NCBI RefSeq assembly: GCF_018119395.1 | Contig: NZ_JAGPWD010000006.1 | Coordinates: 80,192 to 144,191, forward strand | Length of the DNA stretch: 64,000 bases | Source of the DNA: Massilia sp. ZL223 | GTDB taxonomy: Bacteria; Pseudomonadota; Gammaproteobacteria; Burkholderiales; Burkholderiaceae_D | Reading direction: 5' to 3' | In this document: piece after piece, positions 39,741-48,270 of the stretch | How positions within the stretch are numbered: the stretch's first letter is position 1 | How the letters are laid out: every line of letters starts with the position of its first letter | Made by a program: the position numbers and the translations under genes | Notes under the pieces: generated by a model | What the model was told of the DNA's origin: nothing | What the model saw: only the letters and a program-made list of their open reading frames with translations | Databases searched by the model: none

Positions 39741-40796
39741 ATGCAGTCGATCGAACAACTACAGGAACGGGTGCGGGAAGCCGCCGCCAAGGGCCACAAG
39801 CTGCGCATCCGCGGCGGCGGCACCAAGGACTGGTACGGCCAGCGCCTGGAGGGCGAGATCCTCGACACGCGCGGCCACGCCGGCATCGTCGATTACGAGC
39901 CCACCGAACTCGTCATCACCGCGCGCTGCGGCACGCCGCTGCGCGAGATCGAAGCCGTGCTGGCCGAACGCAAGCAGATGCTGGCCTTCGAACCGCCGCA
40001 CTTCGGCTCCGACGCCACCCTGGGCGGCGCCATCGCGGCCGGCCTGTCGGGCCCGCGCCGCGCGGCGAGCGGCGCCGTGCGCGACTTCGTGCTGGGCGCC
40101 AAGCTGCTGGACGGGAAGGGCGAGGTGCTGGGCTTCGGCGGCCAGGTGATGAAGAACGTGGCCGGCTATGACGTCTCGCGCCTGCTGGCCGGTTCGCTCG
40201 GCACCTTGGGCGTGCTGCTGGAGATCTCGGTCAAGGTGTTGCCGCGTCCCTTCGCCGAAACCACGCTGCGCTTCCGCATGAGCGAGATCGACGCCATCCG
40301 CAAGCTCAACGAATGGGGCGGCCAGCCGCTGCCGGTGTCGAGCAGCTGCTGGCACGACGGCGTGCTGGCGCTGCGCCTGTCTGGCGCCCAGGCGGCGGTC
40401 GATGCCGCCGTGCGCTCGCTCGGCGGCGAAGTCATGAACGATTGCGGGCCGTTCTGGGCCAGCCTGCGCGAGCAGCGCCACCCCTTCTTCGCCGGCGAGG
40501 GCGCGCTGTGGCGCTTGTCGGTTCCCTCGACGACGGGCGCCATCGTGCTCGGCGGCTCCCAGCTGATCGAATGGGGTGGGGCGCAGCGCTGGCTGCGCGC
40601 CGGCGGCGATGCTGATAGCGCCGCCACGATCCGCCGCACCGTGAGCGCCTGCGGCGGCCACGCGACCCTGTTCTGCGGCGGCGACAAGAGCGTGGGCGTG
40701 TTCCTGCCCCTGCAGCCGGCGCTGGCCAGGATCCACGAACGCCTGAAGGCCTCTTTCGATCCGTCGAACGTGTTCAACCCGGGACGGATGTACTGA
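39741..40796 (+). CDS. glcE: Glycolate oxidase subunit GlcE
   Basis: A 351-residue FAD-binding subunit with the short FAD domain (LRIRGGGTKDWYG near residue 23, PHFGSDATLGGAIAAGLSGP near 80). It lacks the full catalytic domain of GlcD, as is normal. It starts ten bases after the glcD stop and ends one base before glcF. Confidence 0.92.
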   Translation: MQSIEQLQERVREAAAKGHKLRIRGGGTKDWYGQRLEGEILDTRGHAGIVDYEPTELVITARCGTPLREIEAVLAERKQMLAFEPPHFGSDATLGGAIAAGLSGPRRAASGAVRDFVLGAKLLDGKGEVLGFGGQVMKNVAGYDVSRLLAGSLGTLGVLLEISVKVLPRPFAETTLRFRMSEIDAIRKLNEWGGQPLPVSSSCWHDGVLALRLSGAQAAVDAAVRSLGGEVMNDCGPFWASLREQRHPFFAGEGALWRLSVPSTTGAIVLGGSQLIEWGGAQRWLRAGGDADSAATIRRTVSACGGHATLFCGGDKSVGVFLPLQPALARIHERLKASFDPSNVFNPGRMY

Positions 40797-40797
40797 C

Positions 40798-42018
40798 ATG
40801 CAAACCAATCTCGCCGATTTCATCAAGGGCACGCGCGAGGGCGAGGAAGCCGAAGCGATCCTGCGCGCCTGCGTGCACTGCGGCTTCTGCACCGCCACCT
40901 GCCCGACCTACCAGCTGCTGGGCGACGAACTCGATGGCCCGCGCGGCCGTATCTACCTGATCAAGCAGGTGCTGGAAGGCGCCGAACCGACCCGCAAGAC
41001 CCAGCTGCACCTGGACCGCTGCCTTACCTGCCGCAACTGCGAAACCACCTGTCCGTCGGGCGTGAAGTATGGCCGCCTGGTCGACATCGGCCGCCGCGTG
41101 GTGGAGGAGCGCGTGCCGCGTCCCTTCAAGGACAAGCTCAAGCGCACCACGCTCAAGGAATTCCTGCCGCGCACCAGCCTGTTCAAGCCGGCGTTCATGA
41201 CGGGACAGGCGGTGCGCCCGCTGCTGGGCAAGGACTTGCAGGACAAGCTGCAGCCCGCCCGCGCCGCGGGACGCTGGCCGGCGCGCGCGCATGCGCGCAA
41301 GATGCTGGTGCTGGACGGCTGCGTGCAGCCGGCGATGGCGCCCAACATCAACGCCGCCACGGCGCGCGTGCTCGATGCGCTCGGCGTGCAGCTGATCACG
41401 GCGCCGAAGGCCGGCTGCTGCGGCGCGGTGCGCTACCATCTGAACGACCAGGCGGCCGGGCTGGACGACATGCGCCGCAATATCGACGCCTGGTGGCCCC
41501 ATGTCGACCAGGTCGAGGCGATCGTCATGACCGCCTCCGGCTGCGGCGTCACTGTCAAGGAATACGGCCACCTGCTGGCGCACGACGAGGCGTATGCGGC
41601 CAAGGCGAAGCGCATCTCGGCGTTGACGAAAGACCTGTCCGAGATCATGCCGGCCTTCCAGGACGAGCTGGCGGTCAAGCTGAAAGGCAAGATCACGAAA
41701 CGGGTGGCCTACCACCCGCCATGCACCTTGCAGCATGGCCAGCAAATCCGCGGCAAGGTCGAGAGCGTGCTGTACGCGGCCGGCGTCGACGTGGTGCTGT
41801 GCGGGGACAATCACCTGTGCTGCGGCTCGGCAGGCACGTATTCGGTCCTGCATCCCGAGATCGCCCACGAGCTGCGCGACCGCAAGCTGGCCAGCCTGGC
41901 GGCGACGGGCGCAGAGGAGATCGTGTCGGCCAACATCGGCTGCCTCACCCACCTGCAATCCGGCACCACGACGCCGGTCACGCACTGGATCGAACTGCTC
42001 GACCGCGCGCTTCCCTAG
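40798..42018 (+). CDS. glcF: Glycolate oxidase iron-sulfur subunit GlcF
   Basis: A 406-residue subunit with two [4Fe-4S] motifs, CVHCGFCTATCP (from about residue 25) and CLTCRNCETTCP (from about 76), and two CCG-type domains (GCCGAVRYH and CCGSAGTYS). It passes electrons from GlcD/GlcE toward the quinone pool. Full length. It ends the glc genes, with a small unknown gene 41 bases on. Confidence 0.93.
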   Translation: MQTNLADFIKGTREGEEAEAILRACVHCGFCTATCPTYQLLGDELDGPRGRIYLIKQVLEGAEPTRKTQLHLDRCLTCRNCETTCPSGVKYGRLVDIGRRVVEERVPRPFKDKLKRTTLKEFLPRTSLFKPAFMTGQAVRPLLGKDLQDKLQPARAAGRWPARAHARKMLVLDGCVQPAMAPNINAATARVLDALGVQLITAPKAGCCGAVRYHLNDQAAGLDDMRRNIDAWWPHVDQVEAIVMTASGCGVTVKEYGHLLAHDEAYAAKAKRISALTKDLSEIMPAFQDELAVKLKGKITKRVAYHPPCTLQHGQQIRGKVESVLYAAGVDVVLCGDNHLCCGSAGTYSVLHPEIAHELRDRKLASLAATGAEEIVSANIGCLTHLQSGTTTPVTHWIELLDRALP

Positions 42019-42058
42019 CGCGTGGTAGCATCGCGGCCTGTTTTGAAAGGACGCGAAC

Positions 42059-42373
42059 ATGAGTTTTGTATTCCAGCTCCTGCGCGAGGACGAGGGCATG
42101 CCGCCCGCGGTCGTCTTCGAAGACAGCACCAGTCCGGGCTTCGTGCCCCTGTGGGAAGAAATCGGCGTCTACGATGCGCTCTACAACAGCGACGGCAGGC
42201 AGGCGCGCGATATCTCGCGCGCGATCGCCTTCGGCGTCGACCGTGCCAGCGAGGAAGCCGCACTCGGGCACCTGCTGCCTGCCGGCCTGACGCTGGACGA
42301 GGCGGTGCGCTTCCTGGAAAACGTGCACCGCGGCTGCACCACGCATGCGGTGGCCGAGGTCAGGACCCGCTAG
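42059..42373 (+). CDS. Small protein of unknown function after glcF
   Basis: A 104-residue acidic, soluble protein (MSFVFQLLREDEGMPPAVVFED...). I recognise no domain. AAAGGA precedes the ATG at a normal distance and codon use matches the neighbours, so it is probably real. Its TAG stop overlaps the stop of the convergent antiporter gene in a shared CTAG. Confidence 0.65.
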   Translation: MSFVFQLLREDEGMPPAVVFEDSTSPGFVPLWEEIGVYDALYNSDGRQARDISRAIAFGVDRASEEAALGHLLPAGLTLDEAVRFLENVHRGCTTHAVAEVRTR

Positions 42374-43707
42374 CCGCGGCCGGGATCGCGCCAGAACCGG
42401 TTCAGCAGCGGCGTCACGCTGGCGCCATGCAGGACAATCGACAGGATGATGACGGCCAGCGTGGCGTTCACCAGGCTGCGCGAAGTCGAGGGCGGCAGGC
42501 CATGGTTGATGGCATAGGTCAGGTAGTAGATCGAACCGATCCCACGCACGCCGAACCAGGCCGCGATGGCCGTGGCGCGGCCACCGATACCGGCGCCGGC
42601 CATGCTCGCGAGCACGCTGGCGGGACGGGCGACGAACAACACGAACAAAGCGAGCGCCCACGGACGCCAGTCCGCCAGGTACCAGGTGGCGGCGCCTCCC
42701 AGCAGCAGCACCAGCGTCAGCTCCGACAGGCGCTCGAGGTGCTCCTTGAACACCAGCGCGCCGCCGCTGACGGTGGGTTCGACCGGCACGACGGCAGGGG
42801 CATGCGCGTCGTCCGTTTCCGGTTCGAGCAGGCCTTCAGGATTCGTCGGCGCGTGGATCAGGCGCAGCTCGGTCTGGCGCAAGGCCACGCCTGCGGCGAA
42901 CACCGCCAGGAAGCCATAGGTGTGCAGGGACAACGCAATCCCATACGAGAGCCCGATCAGCCCGAGCCCGAGGAGGTCGTCCAGCACCTCGTGCCTGGCA
43001 TAACGCTTGCGCAAGGCTGCGCTGAGATAGGCCAGCGCGGCGCCGCACCCGGCGCCGATGGCCAGCCCACCTAGGGTCGCCCACACGACGTCCACCAGCA
43101 GCCAGTGCGACCCGAGATCTCCCAGTTCATGCAGGCCAAGCAGCCCGAGCCCGAGCATCACGAAAGGAAAAGCGCTGCCGTCGTTCAATCCGGCTTCGCA
43201 GGTGAGGGTAAAGCGCAGCGGGTCCTTGTCGCCGGCGTGCCGCACCTGGACGTCGGTTGCGAGCACCGGATCGGTCGGCGCCAGGATCGCGCCAAGCAGA
43301 ATCGCCGCGCCGATAGGTAGTCCCAGGACCAGCCAGCCGAAGCCGGCAATGCACGCGACGGACAAGGCCATGGCGAGCCACGCCAGCCTGATCGCGGGCA
43401 TCCAGCGCGGCAGGATAAAAGGAACCGGCATCTTGATGGCGGCGGAAAACAGCGAGATGAGGACCGCAACCTCGGCCACGGGCTCAAGCAGGGCGGCTTC
43501 GTTCAGTGGATCGAAGGTGAACAGGTTCAGCGCCAGTGGGCCCAGGCACAAGCCGATCGCCAGGTAGATCGTGGCAGAGGTAAACGGAAGCTTCGCCACC
43601 GCGTGACCCCACAAGCCGCGCGCGACCATCAAGGCGCCGATCAGCAAAAACCATTGAAAATTCCGCAATATGGACTCCCGGTATGACGACTGGCCGTCTG
43701 GATGCAT
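42370..43707 (-). CDS. Sodium/proton antiporter (CPA1 family, NhaP-like)
   Basis: A 445-residue membrane protein with about 12 helices. ILLGAILAPTDPVLATDVQV carries the TD-P unwound-helix motif and EAGLNDGSAFPFVMLGLGLL the ND ion-binding site, as in CPA1 exchangers. GVRGIGSIYYL near the C-terminus is also typical. It probably exchanges Na+ or K+ for protons. The ATG at 43707 is chosen; a GTG 16 codons upstream is possible. Confidence 0.88.
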   Translation of the reverse strand: MHPDGQSSYRESILRNFQWFLLIGALMVARGLWGHAVAKLPFTSATIYLAIGLCLGPLALNLFTFDPLNEAALLEPVAEVAVLISLFSAAIKMPVPFILPRWMPAIRLAWLAMALSVACIAGFGWLVLGLPIGAAILLGAILAPTDPVLATDVQVRHAGDKDPLRFTLTCEAGLNDGSAFPFVMLGLGLLGLHELGDLGSHWLLVDVVWATLGGLAIGAGCGAALAYLSAALRKRYARHEVLDDLLGLGLIGLSYGIALSLHTYGFLAVFAAGVALRQTELRLIHAPTNPEGLLEPETDDAHAPAVVPVEPTVSGGALVFKEHLERLSELTLVLLLGGAATWYLADWRPWALALFVLFVARPASVLASMAGAGIGGRATAIAAWFGVRGIGSIYYLTYAINHGLPPSTSRSLVNATLAVIILSIVLHGASVTPLLNRFWRDPGRG

Positions 43708-43786
43708 GAACACGGCAAGTCTAGCGGCATGAAGGGCGAGCCTTTGTACCCGCACGCACGTAAGGGGGATAAGCGCAGGTTTAGCT

Positions 43787-43803
43787 TGGGTAAGGTAATT
43801 ACC
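43787..43803. promoter_or_regulatory. Palindrome GGTAATTACC before the GH97 gene
   Basis: GGGTAAGGTAATTACCC contains a perfect 10-bp palindrome, GGTAATTACC, about 88-97 bases before the GH97 start. Its place between divergent genes suggests an operator. The regulator is unknown. Confidence 0.4.
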
Positions 43804-43890
43804 CTACAAGTCTGGCGGTAAACACTGCATTGTTAGAAGAAATAAGGTAGTTTTGCTACTTCGACGCATCGATCACAGGAGACCGACCAT

Positions 43891-45930
43891 ATGCTCACCA
43901 GCCGCTCCGCCGCCTTTCTGGCGGCATTCCTCACGCTTGCCTTGCCCGCCTGGGCGCAACAGGTCATCGCCAGCGCGGAGTCGCCCGACAAGGTGATCGG
44001 CGTCGAGGTGCAGATCGATGGCGGCGGCAAGCTGGGCTATGCGGTCAAGCGGCGCGGCAAGGAAGTCATCGGTTTGTCGCGCCTGGGCTTCAACCTGGCC
44101 AATGCACAGAAGCTCGACGGCGGCTTCAGCCTGCGCGAACAAAAGGTCAGCGAGCACGATTCGACCTGGGAGCAGCCCTGGGGCGAGCGTCAGTTCGTGC
44201 GCAACCGCTACCGCGAGCTGCGCGTCGCGGTCGAGCAGAAGAACAAGGGCAATCGCCGCCTCGACATCGTGTTCCGCATCTACGACGACGGCGTCGGCTT
44301 CCGCTACGAATTCCCGGCCCAGCCGCAACTGCGCGATGTCGAGATCCTCGACGAGCTGACCGAGTTCACCGTGACGCAACCGGCCACGGCCTGGTGGATT
44401 CCGGCGGGCGAGCTGCCGGGACTGGAAGAAGTGGTGCGCAAGGCGCCGCTCAAGGAAATCGGCATCGCCAATACCCCGCTCACCGTGCGCCTGGACGACG
44501 GCACCCACATCGCCTTTCACGAAGCGGCGCTGGTCGACTACGCCTCCATGTGGCTGCGCAAGGTCGAGGGCCAGAAGCTGCGCGCCATGCTGGCGCCGTC
44601 TTCCTACGGCCCGGCGGTGGTGAAGCACGGCGCCTTCACGACGCCGTGGCGCACCATGCAGTTCGCCGACAACGCGGCGGGCCTGTATATGTCGGACCTG
44701 GTCCTCAACCTGAACGAGCCGAACAAGCTGGGCGACGTCTCCTGGGTCAAGCCGTCGAAGTTCGTGGGTGTGTGGTGGGAGATGCACCTGAATAAGGGGA
44801 GCTGGAACGCGGGTCCCAAGCATGCGGCCAACACCGCCAACACGAAACGCTATATCGACTTCGCTGCGAAGAACGGCTTCCGCGGCGTGCTGGTCGAAGG
44901 CTGGAACCAGGGCTGGGAAAGCGACTGGGGCCATGGCGGCGCGGACTTCAGCTTCACCAAGTCCTATCCCGACTTCGACCTGCCGGGCCTGGCCGCGTAT
45001 GCGAAATCGAAGGGCGTGCGCCTGATCGGCCACCACGAGACCGGCGCCAACGTGCCTGCCTACGAAAGGCAGATGGACGCGGCCTACAAGCTGTACGCAA
45101 AACACGGCGTCGACAGCATCAAGTCCGGCTATGTGCACGAAGCGGGCAGCGCACTGTTCACGGGCCGCGACGGCAAGCCGCGCTTCGGCCACTACGACTC
45201 GCAGGACGGCGTGCGCCACTTCGTGAAGGCGGTGACTGAGGCAGCGAAATACCGCATCGCCATCGACACCCACGAACCGGTCAAGGACACCGGCCTGCGC
45301 CGCACTTATCCGAACTGGCTGACGCGCGAAGGCGCGCGCGGCGTCGAGTACAACGCCTGGGGCAACCCGCCCAACGCGGTCGACCACGAGGCCAAGCTGG
45401 TATTCACGCGCATGCTGAGCGGCCCGATGGATTACACGCCGGGCGTCCTGAGCCTGGTGGGCGCGGACGGCAAGGTGTTCAATTCGACCCAGGCCAAGCA
45501 GCTGGCCAACTTCGTGGTGATCTATTCGCCGCTGGTGATGGCGGCCGACCTGCCGGAGAACTACGAGAAGTATCCCGCGGCCTTCAAGTTCATCCGCGAC
45601 GTGCCGACCGACTGGTCCGACACCCGCGTCATCCACGGCGAAGTAGGGGAGTACGCGACCATCGCGCGCAAGGCCAGGGGCTCGCAGGACTGGTATGTGG
45701 GCGCCGTCACCGACGGGCAGGCGCGCACCCTGGCGCTGCCCCTTGGCTTCCTGGATGCCGGCAAGCGCTACGTCGCCGAGATCTACCGCGACGGCGACGC
45801 GGCCGACTACCGCAGCGAGCGCCGCTTCGACCTGGTGACGGAAACGAAGACCGTCGGCGCGGGCGACACGCTGCAGCTGAAGCTAGCACCGGGCGGCGGC
45901 CAAGCGATCCGCTTCTCGCTAAAAAACTGA
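43891..45930 (+). CDS. Glycoside hydrolase family 97 (SusB-like alpha-glucosidase)
   Basis: A 679-residue secreted enzyme with a signal peptide (about 1-22, ending AWA). It has the three-part GH97 layout: an N-terminal beta-sandwich (about 25-280), a catalytic (beta/alpha)8 barrel (about 290-580, from FVGVWWEMHLNKG) and a C-terminal beta domain. HHETGAN, DTHEPVKDTG and ARGVEYNAWGN supply glutamates at the positions used by the inverting SusB branch, so alpha-glucosidase activity is more likely than the retaining type. No sus-like transporter genes are adjacent. CAGGAGA precedes the ATG. Confidence 0.9.
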   Translation: MLTSRSAAFLAAFLTLALPAWAQQVIASAESPDKVIGVEVQIDGGGKLGYAVKRRGKEVIGLSRLGFNLANAQKLDGGFSLREQKVSEHDSTWEQPWGERQFVRNRYRELRVAVEQKNKGNRRLDIVFRIYDDGVGFRYEFPAQPQLRDVEILDELTEFTVTQPATAWWIPAGELPGLEEVVRKAPLKEIGIANTPLTVRLDDGTHIAFHEAALVDYASMWLRKVEGQKLRAMLAPSSYGPAVVKHGAFTTPWRTMQFADNAAGLYMSDLVLNLNEPNKLGDVSWVKPSKFVGVWWEMHLNKGSWNAGPKHAANTANTKRYIDFAAKNGFRGVLVEGWNQGWESDWGHGGADFSFTKSYPDFDLPGLAAYAKSKGVRLIGHHETGANVPAYERQMDAAYKLYAKHGVDSIKSGYVHEAGSALFTGRDGKPRFGHYDSQDGVRHFVKAVTEAAKYRIAIDTHEPVKDTGLRRTYPNWLTREGARGVEYNAWGNPPNAVDHEAKLVFTRMLSGPMDYTPGVLSLVGADGKVFNSTQAKQLANFVVIYSPLVMAADLPENYEKYPAAFKFIRDVPTDWSDTRVIHGEVGEYATIARKARGSQDWYVGAVTDGQARTLALPLGFLDAGKRYVAEIYRDGDAADYRSERRFDLVTETKTVGAGDTLQLKLAPGGGQAIRFSLKN

Positions 45931-46088
45931 AAGAATGCGTCGAATCTGCGTGCAAGAGTGATTATTTGAGACTCTTTCGCCAAGGACGCTATGGCATGAT
46001 CTACACCCCCCCTGCTAACGGGCGCCGGTATGTCAGGATCCCCTAACGACCGGGTCGCCCAAGCGGAATGTGAAGATCGATATATCTG

Positions 46089-46457
46089 ATGTCTAACGAA
46101 CCACTCAAGGATTGGGCGGCGGTTATCACCGCAGCTGCAAAAGATCATCTTGGCCTGATTGCGCTGGCTCTTCTTGTCATCTGCTTTCTCACGCAGCAAG
46201 CAATGGCGCTCTACAAAGGGAAGAGAAGGCTTCCGCCGATCTATTCAGTCGGCATCGTAAGTACGATAATCATCGTTTTGCTGGTCCTGACGTACGGTGG
46301 GCCAGCGTCCGTTAAGCAAGCTGCGCCACTACAGACTTCGCCCACACAAGACATCGTTGTCAACGGTTCGCAAAGCACGACAGGAGAACAAAGCCAAGCC
46401 ATCGGTAGCATGAGTGGAGGCACTATTAACAATACTTCCTCATCTAAACAGCATTAA
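46089..46457 (+). CDS. Two-pass membrane protein with C-terminal AIGSMSGGTINN motif, unknown
   Basis: A 122-residue protein with helices near 21-40 and 52-70. The loop KGKRR between them is positive, so both ends probably face the periplasm. The tail (71-122) is Ser/Thr/Gln-rich and carries QSQAIGSMSGGTINN at 101-115. The next gene's secreted product has nearly the same motif. I recognise no family. The gene is visibly AT-richer than its neighbours, a sign of transfer. One base separates its stop from the next ATG. Confidence 0.7.
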   Translation: MSNEPLKDWAAVITAAAKDHLGLIALALLVICFLTQQAMALYKGKRRLPPIYSVGIVSTIIIVLLVLTYGGPASVKQAAPLQTSPTQDIVVNGSQSTTGEQSQAIGSMSGGTINNTSSSKQH

Positions 46458-46458
46458 T

Positions 46459-47235
46459 ATGAAGTTGAAAGCTTTAAGTGTCTTGATCTGCTTTGCTTTT
46501 CATGCGACGTCAGCAGGTGCACAAGGGCAGAAGACACATGGTCTCCAGAGTGCGGCAATTGGTCACATGAGCGGCGGCACAATAAATAACATTAATTATC
46601 AGGTTACGCCGCCGCCAGCGCCGAACTTGAGTTCACTAGACAAGAAGCGCGAAGCCTTGTTGATGGCGGAGAATCCTACCGTACTCGAGGTGTCTGATGT
46701 CCGTTGGACCCAATGGTGGGGAGACAGAGAGTCTTATCTGACAGTAATGTTGTTGAACAAGTCCAAACTGCCTGCTTTGGATGTTCGACTTGAGCTTCTT
46801 GACGACAAGACAGGAACCACGATCGCGTCACTTCGTCCTCACAAGCTCGCCCAAAGCTATGCGTTGAAAATTCTTGCGGATCAGCGGATAAGTGTCCCGG
46901 GTGGTGGGGCATGGGCATGGCCACTGGCATCCGTAACGAGCGTTGAGCAAATCGTTGGAAAGGATTGCATCACGGGCAGTGGCTTGGACTTCGACACCGG
47001 CACAACTTCCTTAGCGAGCTCGCCAAATGCCCCGCTAGGAGTGTTCTCTAGCAACCAGAGCGCAATGTATGTCCGCGTCGCTTACAAAACGATTTTTGAC
47101 GAGAAGATTAATTACTCAAAAACAGTTGTGATTGACAGCGCACCGCGCTCGCAAACTCATGTTCGCGAGCGTGGGAGCGGAAGGATCGTACCTTTGAAAT
47201 GTGTCGACGAGTCGGCTGAGGTCAAGATCGGATGA
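46459..47235 (+). CDS. Secreted protein with N-terminal AIGHMSGGTINN motif, unknown
   Basis: A 258-residue protein with a signal peptide (about 1-21, ending SAGA). Directly after it comes QSAAIGHMSGGTINN (30-44), then a Pro-rich linker, then a beta-rich domain (about 70-235) with YLTVMLLNKSKLPALDVRLELLD, a pattern like Ig-type domains of cell-surface proteins. I recognise no named family. Codon use is AT-rich compared with flanks. The motif shared with the membrane protein encoded just upstream suggests that the two products interact, which is inference only. Confidence 0.7.
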   Translation: MKLKALSVLICFAFHATSAGAQGQKTHGLQSAAIGHMSGGTINNINYQVTPPPAPNLSSLDKKREALLMAENPTVLEVSDVRWTQWWGDRESYLTVMLLNKSKLPALDVRLELLDDKTGTTIASLRPHKLAQSYALKILADQRISVPGGGAWAWPLASVTSVEQIVGKDCITGSGLDFDTGTTSLASSPNAPLGVFSSNQSAMYVRVAYKTIFDEKINYSKTVVIDSAPRSQTHVRERGSGRIVPLKCVDESAEVKIG

Positions 47236-47240
47236 GTTAA

Positions 47241-47729
47241 TCAGGCGGAAGAGGCCAGCAGCTTCTCGATGTCGCTGCCGATCTCTTCCGGCTTGGTCTG
47301 CGGCGCGTAGCGTTTGACGACCTTGCCGTCCTTGTTGACCAGGAACTTGGTGAAGTTCCACTTGATGCCCTCGGTGCCGAGCACGCCGGGGGCTTCGCCT
47401 TTCAGGTAGGTGTAGAGCGGGTGGGCGTTGTCGCCATTGACGTCGATCTTGGCGAACATGGGGAAGCTGACGCCGTAGTTCTTTTCGCAGAAGGCGCCGA
47501 TCTCGGCTTCGGTGCCCGGTTCCTGCTTGCCGAACTGGTTGCAGGGGAAGCCCAGCACGGCCAGGCCCTGGCCGGCATAGCGGCGGTACAGCTCTTCCAG
47601 GCCTTTGTATTGGGGAGTAAAACCGCATTCGCTGGCGGTGTTCACGATGAGCAGGACCTTGTCGCGGAATGCGCCAAGATCGACGGGCTTGCCGTCAAGG
47701 GATGCGGCCTGGAAGTCGTAGACGCTCAT
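47241..47729 (-). CDS. Glutathione peroxidase family protein
   Basis: A 162-residue thioredoxin-fold peroxidase. The peroxidatic Cys is in NTASECGFTPQY, with PCNQFGKQEPG and KWNFTKFLV completing the Gln, Trp and Asn of the active site. It uses Cys, not selenocysteine, and such bacterial enzymes often use thioredoxin as reductant. I start at the ATG at 47729, with GGAGACA upstream; an ATG five codons earlier overlaps that site. It ends five bases from the convergent unknown gene. Confidence 0.93.
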   Translation of the reverse strand: MSVYDFQAASLDGKPVDLGAFRDKVLLIVNTASECGFTPQYKGLEELYRRYAGQGLAVLGFPCNQFGKQEPGTEAEIGAFCEKNYGVSFPMFAKIDVNGDNAHPLYTYLKGEAPGVLGTEGIKWNFTKFLVNKDGKVVKRYAPQTKPEEIGSDIEKLLASSA

Positions 47730-47896
47730 GATTCTTGTCTCCATCTTGGAAAAGCTGAAGTTTACGACAATGTCTGACGGCGTGCCGGTTGCCGCCGGAA
47801 AGTGAGAATGTGCGTCTTTTTACTCAAGACGACCGTGCTATGTTGCTCTCCTGAATCAAACCTGCCGTCCCACGGCTTTATTTCACGAGAGCGACA

Positions 47897-48229
47897 ATGA
47901 CATTTACCGAATCGATTTCCACCTGCTTCCGCAAATATGCCACCTTCGAGGGCACCGCTTCGCGCTCCGAGTACTGGTGGTTCTGGCTGTTCCTGGTGCT
48001 GGTCTCCGTCGGGCTGAACATCGTCAGCGAGCAGCTGTCCGCGATCTTCAGCCTGGCCACTCTGCTTCCTTCGATCGCCGCTGGCGCCCGCCGCCTGCAC
48101 GACACCGACCGCAGCGGCTGGTGGCAGCTGCTGATGTTCCTGCCGGTCGTCGGCTGGATCGTGCTGCTCGTGTTCGAAGTCCAGGAAGGCCGGCCGAACC
48201 GCTACGAGGTGCAAGCCGTCGCGGCCTGA
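47897..48229 (+). CDS. DUF805 family membrane protein
   Basis: A 110-residue inner-membrane protein with three hydrophobic segments and the family signature F.G.ASRSEYWWFWLF and GARRLHDTDRSGWW. The function of DUF805 is not established. It stands alone, with a terminator hairpin after it. Confidence 0.88.
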   Translation: MTFTESISTCFRKYATFEGTASRSEYWWFWLFLVLVSVGLNIVSEQLSAIFSLATLLPSIAAGARRLHDTDRSGWWQLLMFLPVVGWIVLLVFEVQEGRPNRYEVQAVAA

Positions 48230-48236
48230 TGGGATG

Positions 48237-48263
48237 AAGGCCGTGCCTCCCCGGCACGGCCTT
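48237..48263. terminator. Hairpin between convergent DUF805 and pilU genes
   Basis: AAGGCCGTGCC and GGCACGGCCTT form an 11-bp perfect stem with a short loop, between the stops of the two genes. The T-run is short, so termination strength is uncertain. Confidence 0.7.
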
Positions 48264-48270
48264 GCGCGAC

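Noticed and set aside
43873..45636. Minus-strand open frame of 587 codons over the GH97 gene
   Set aside because: Shadow frame; the plus-strand gene has a signal peptide and conserved motifs.
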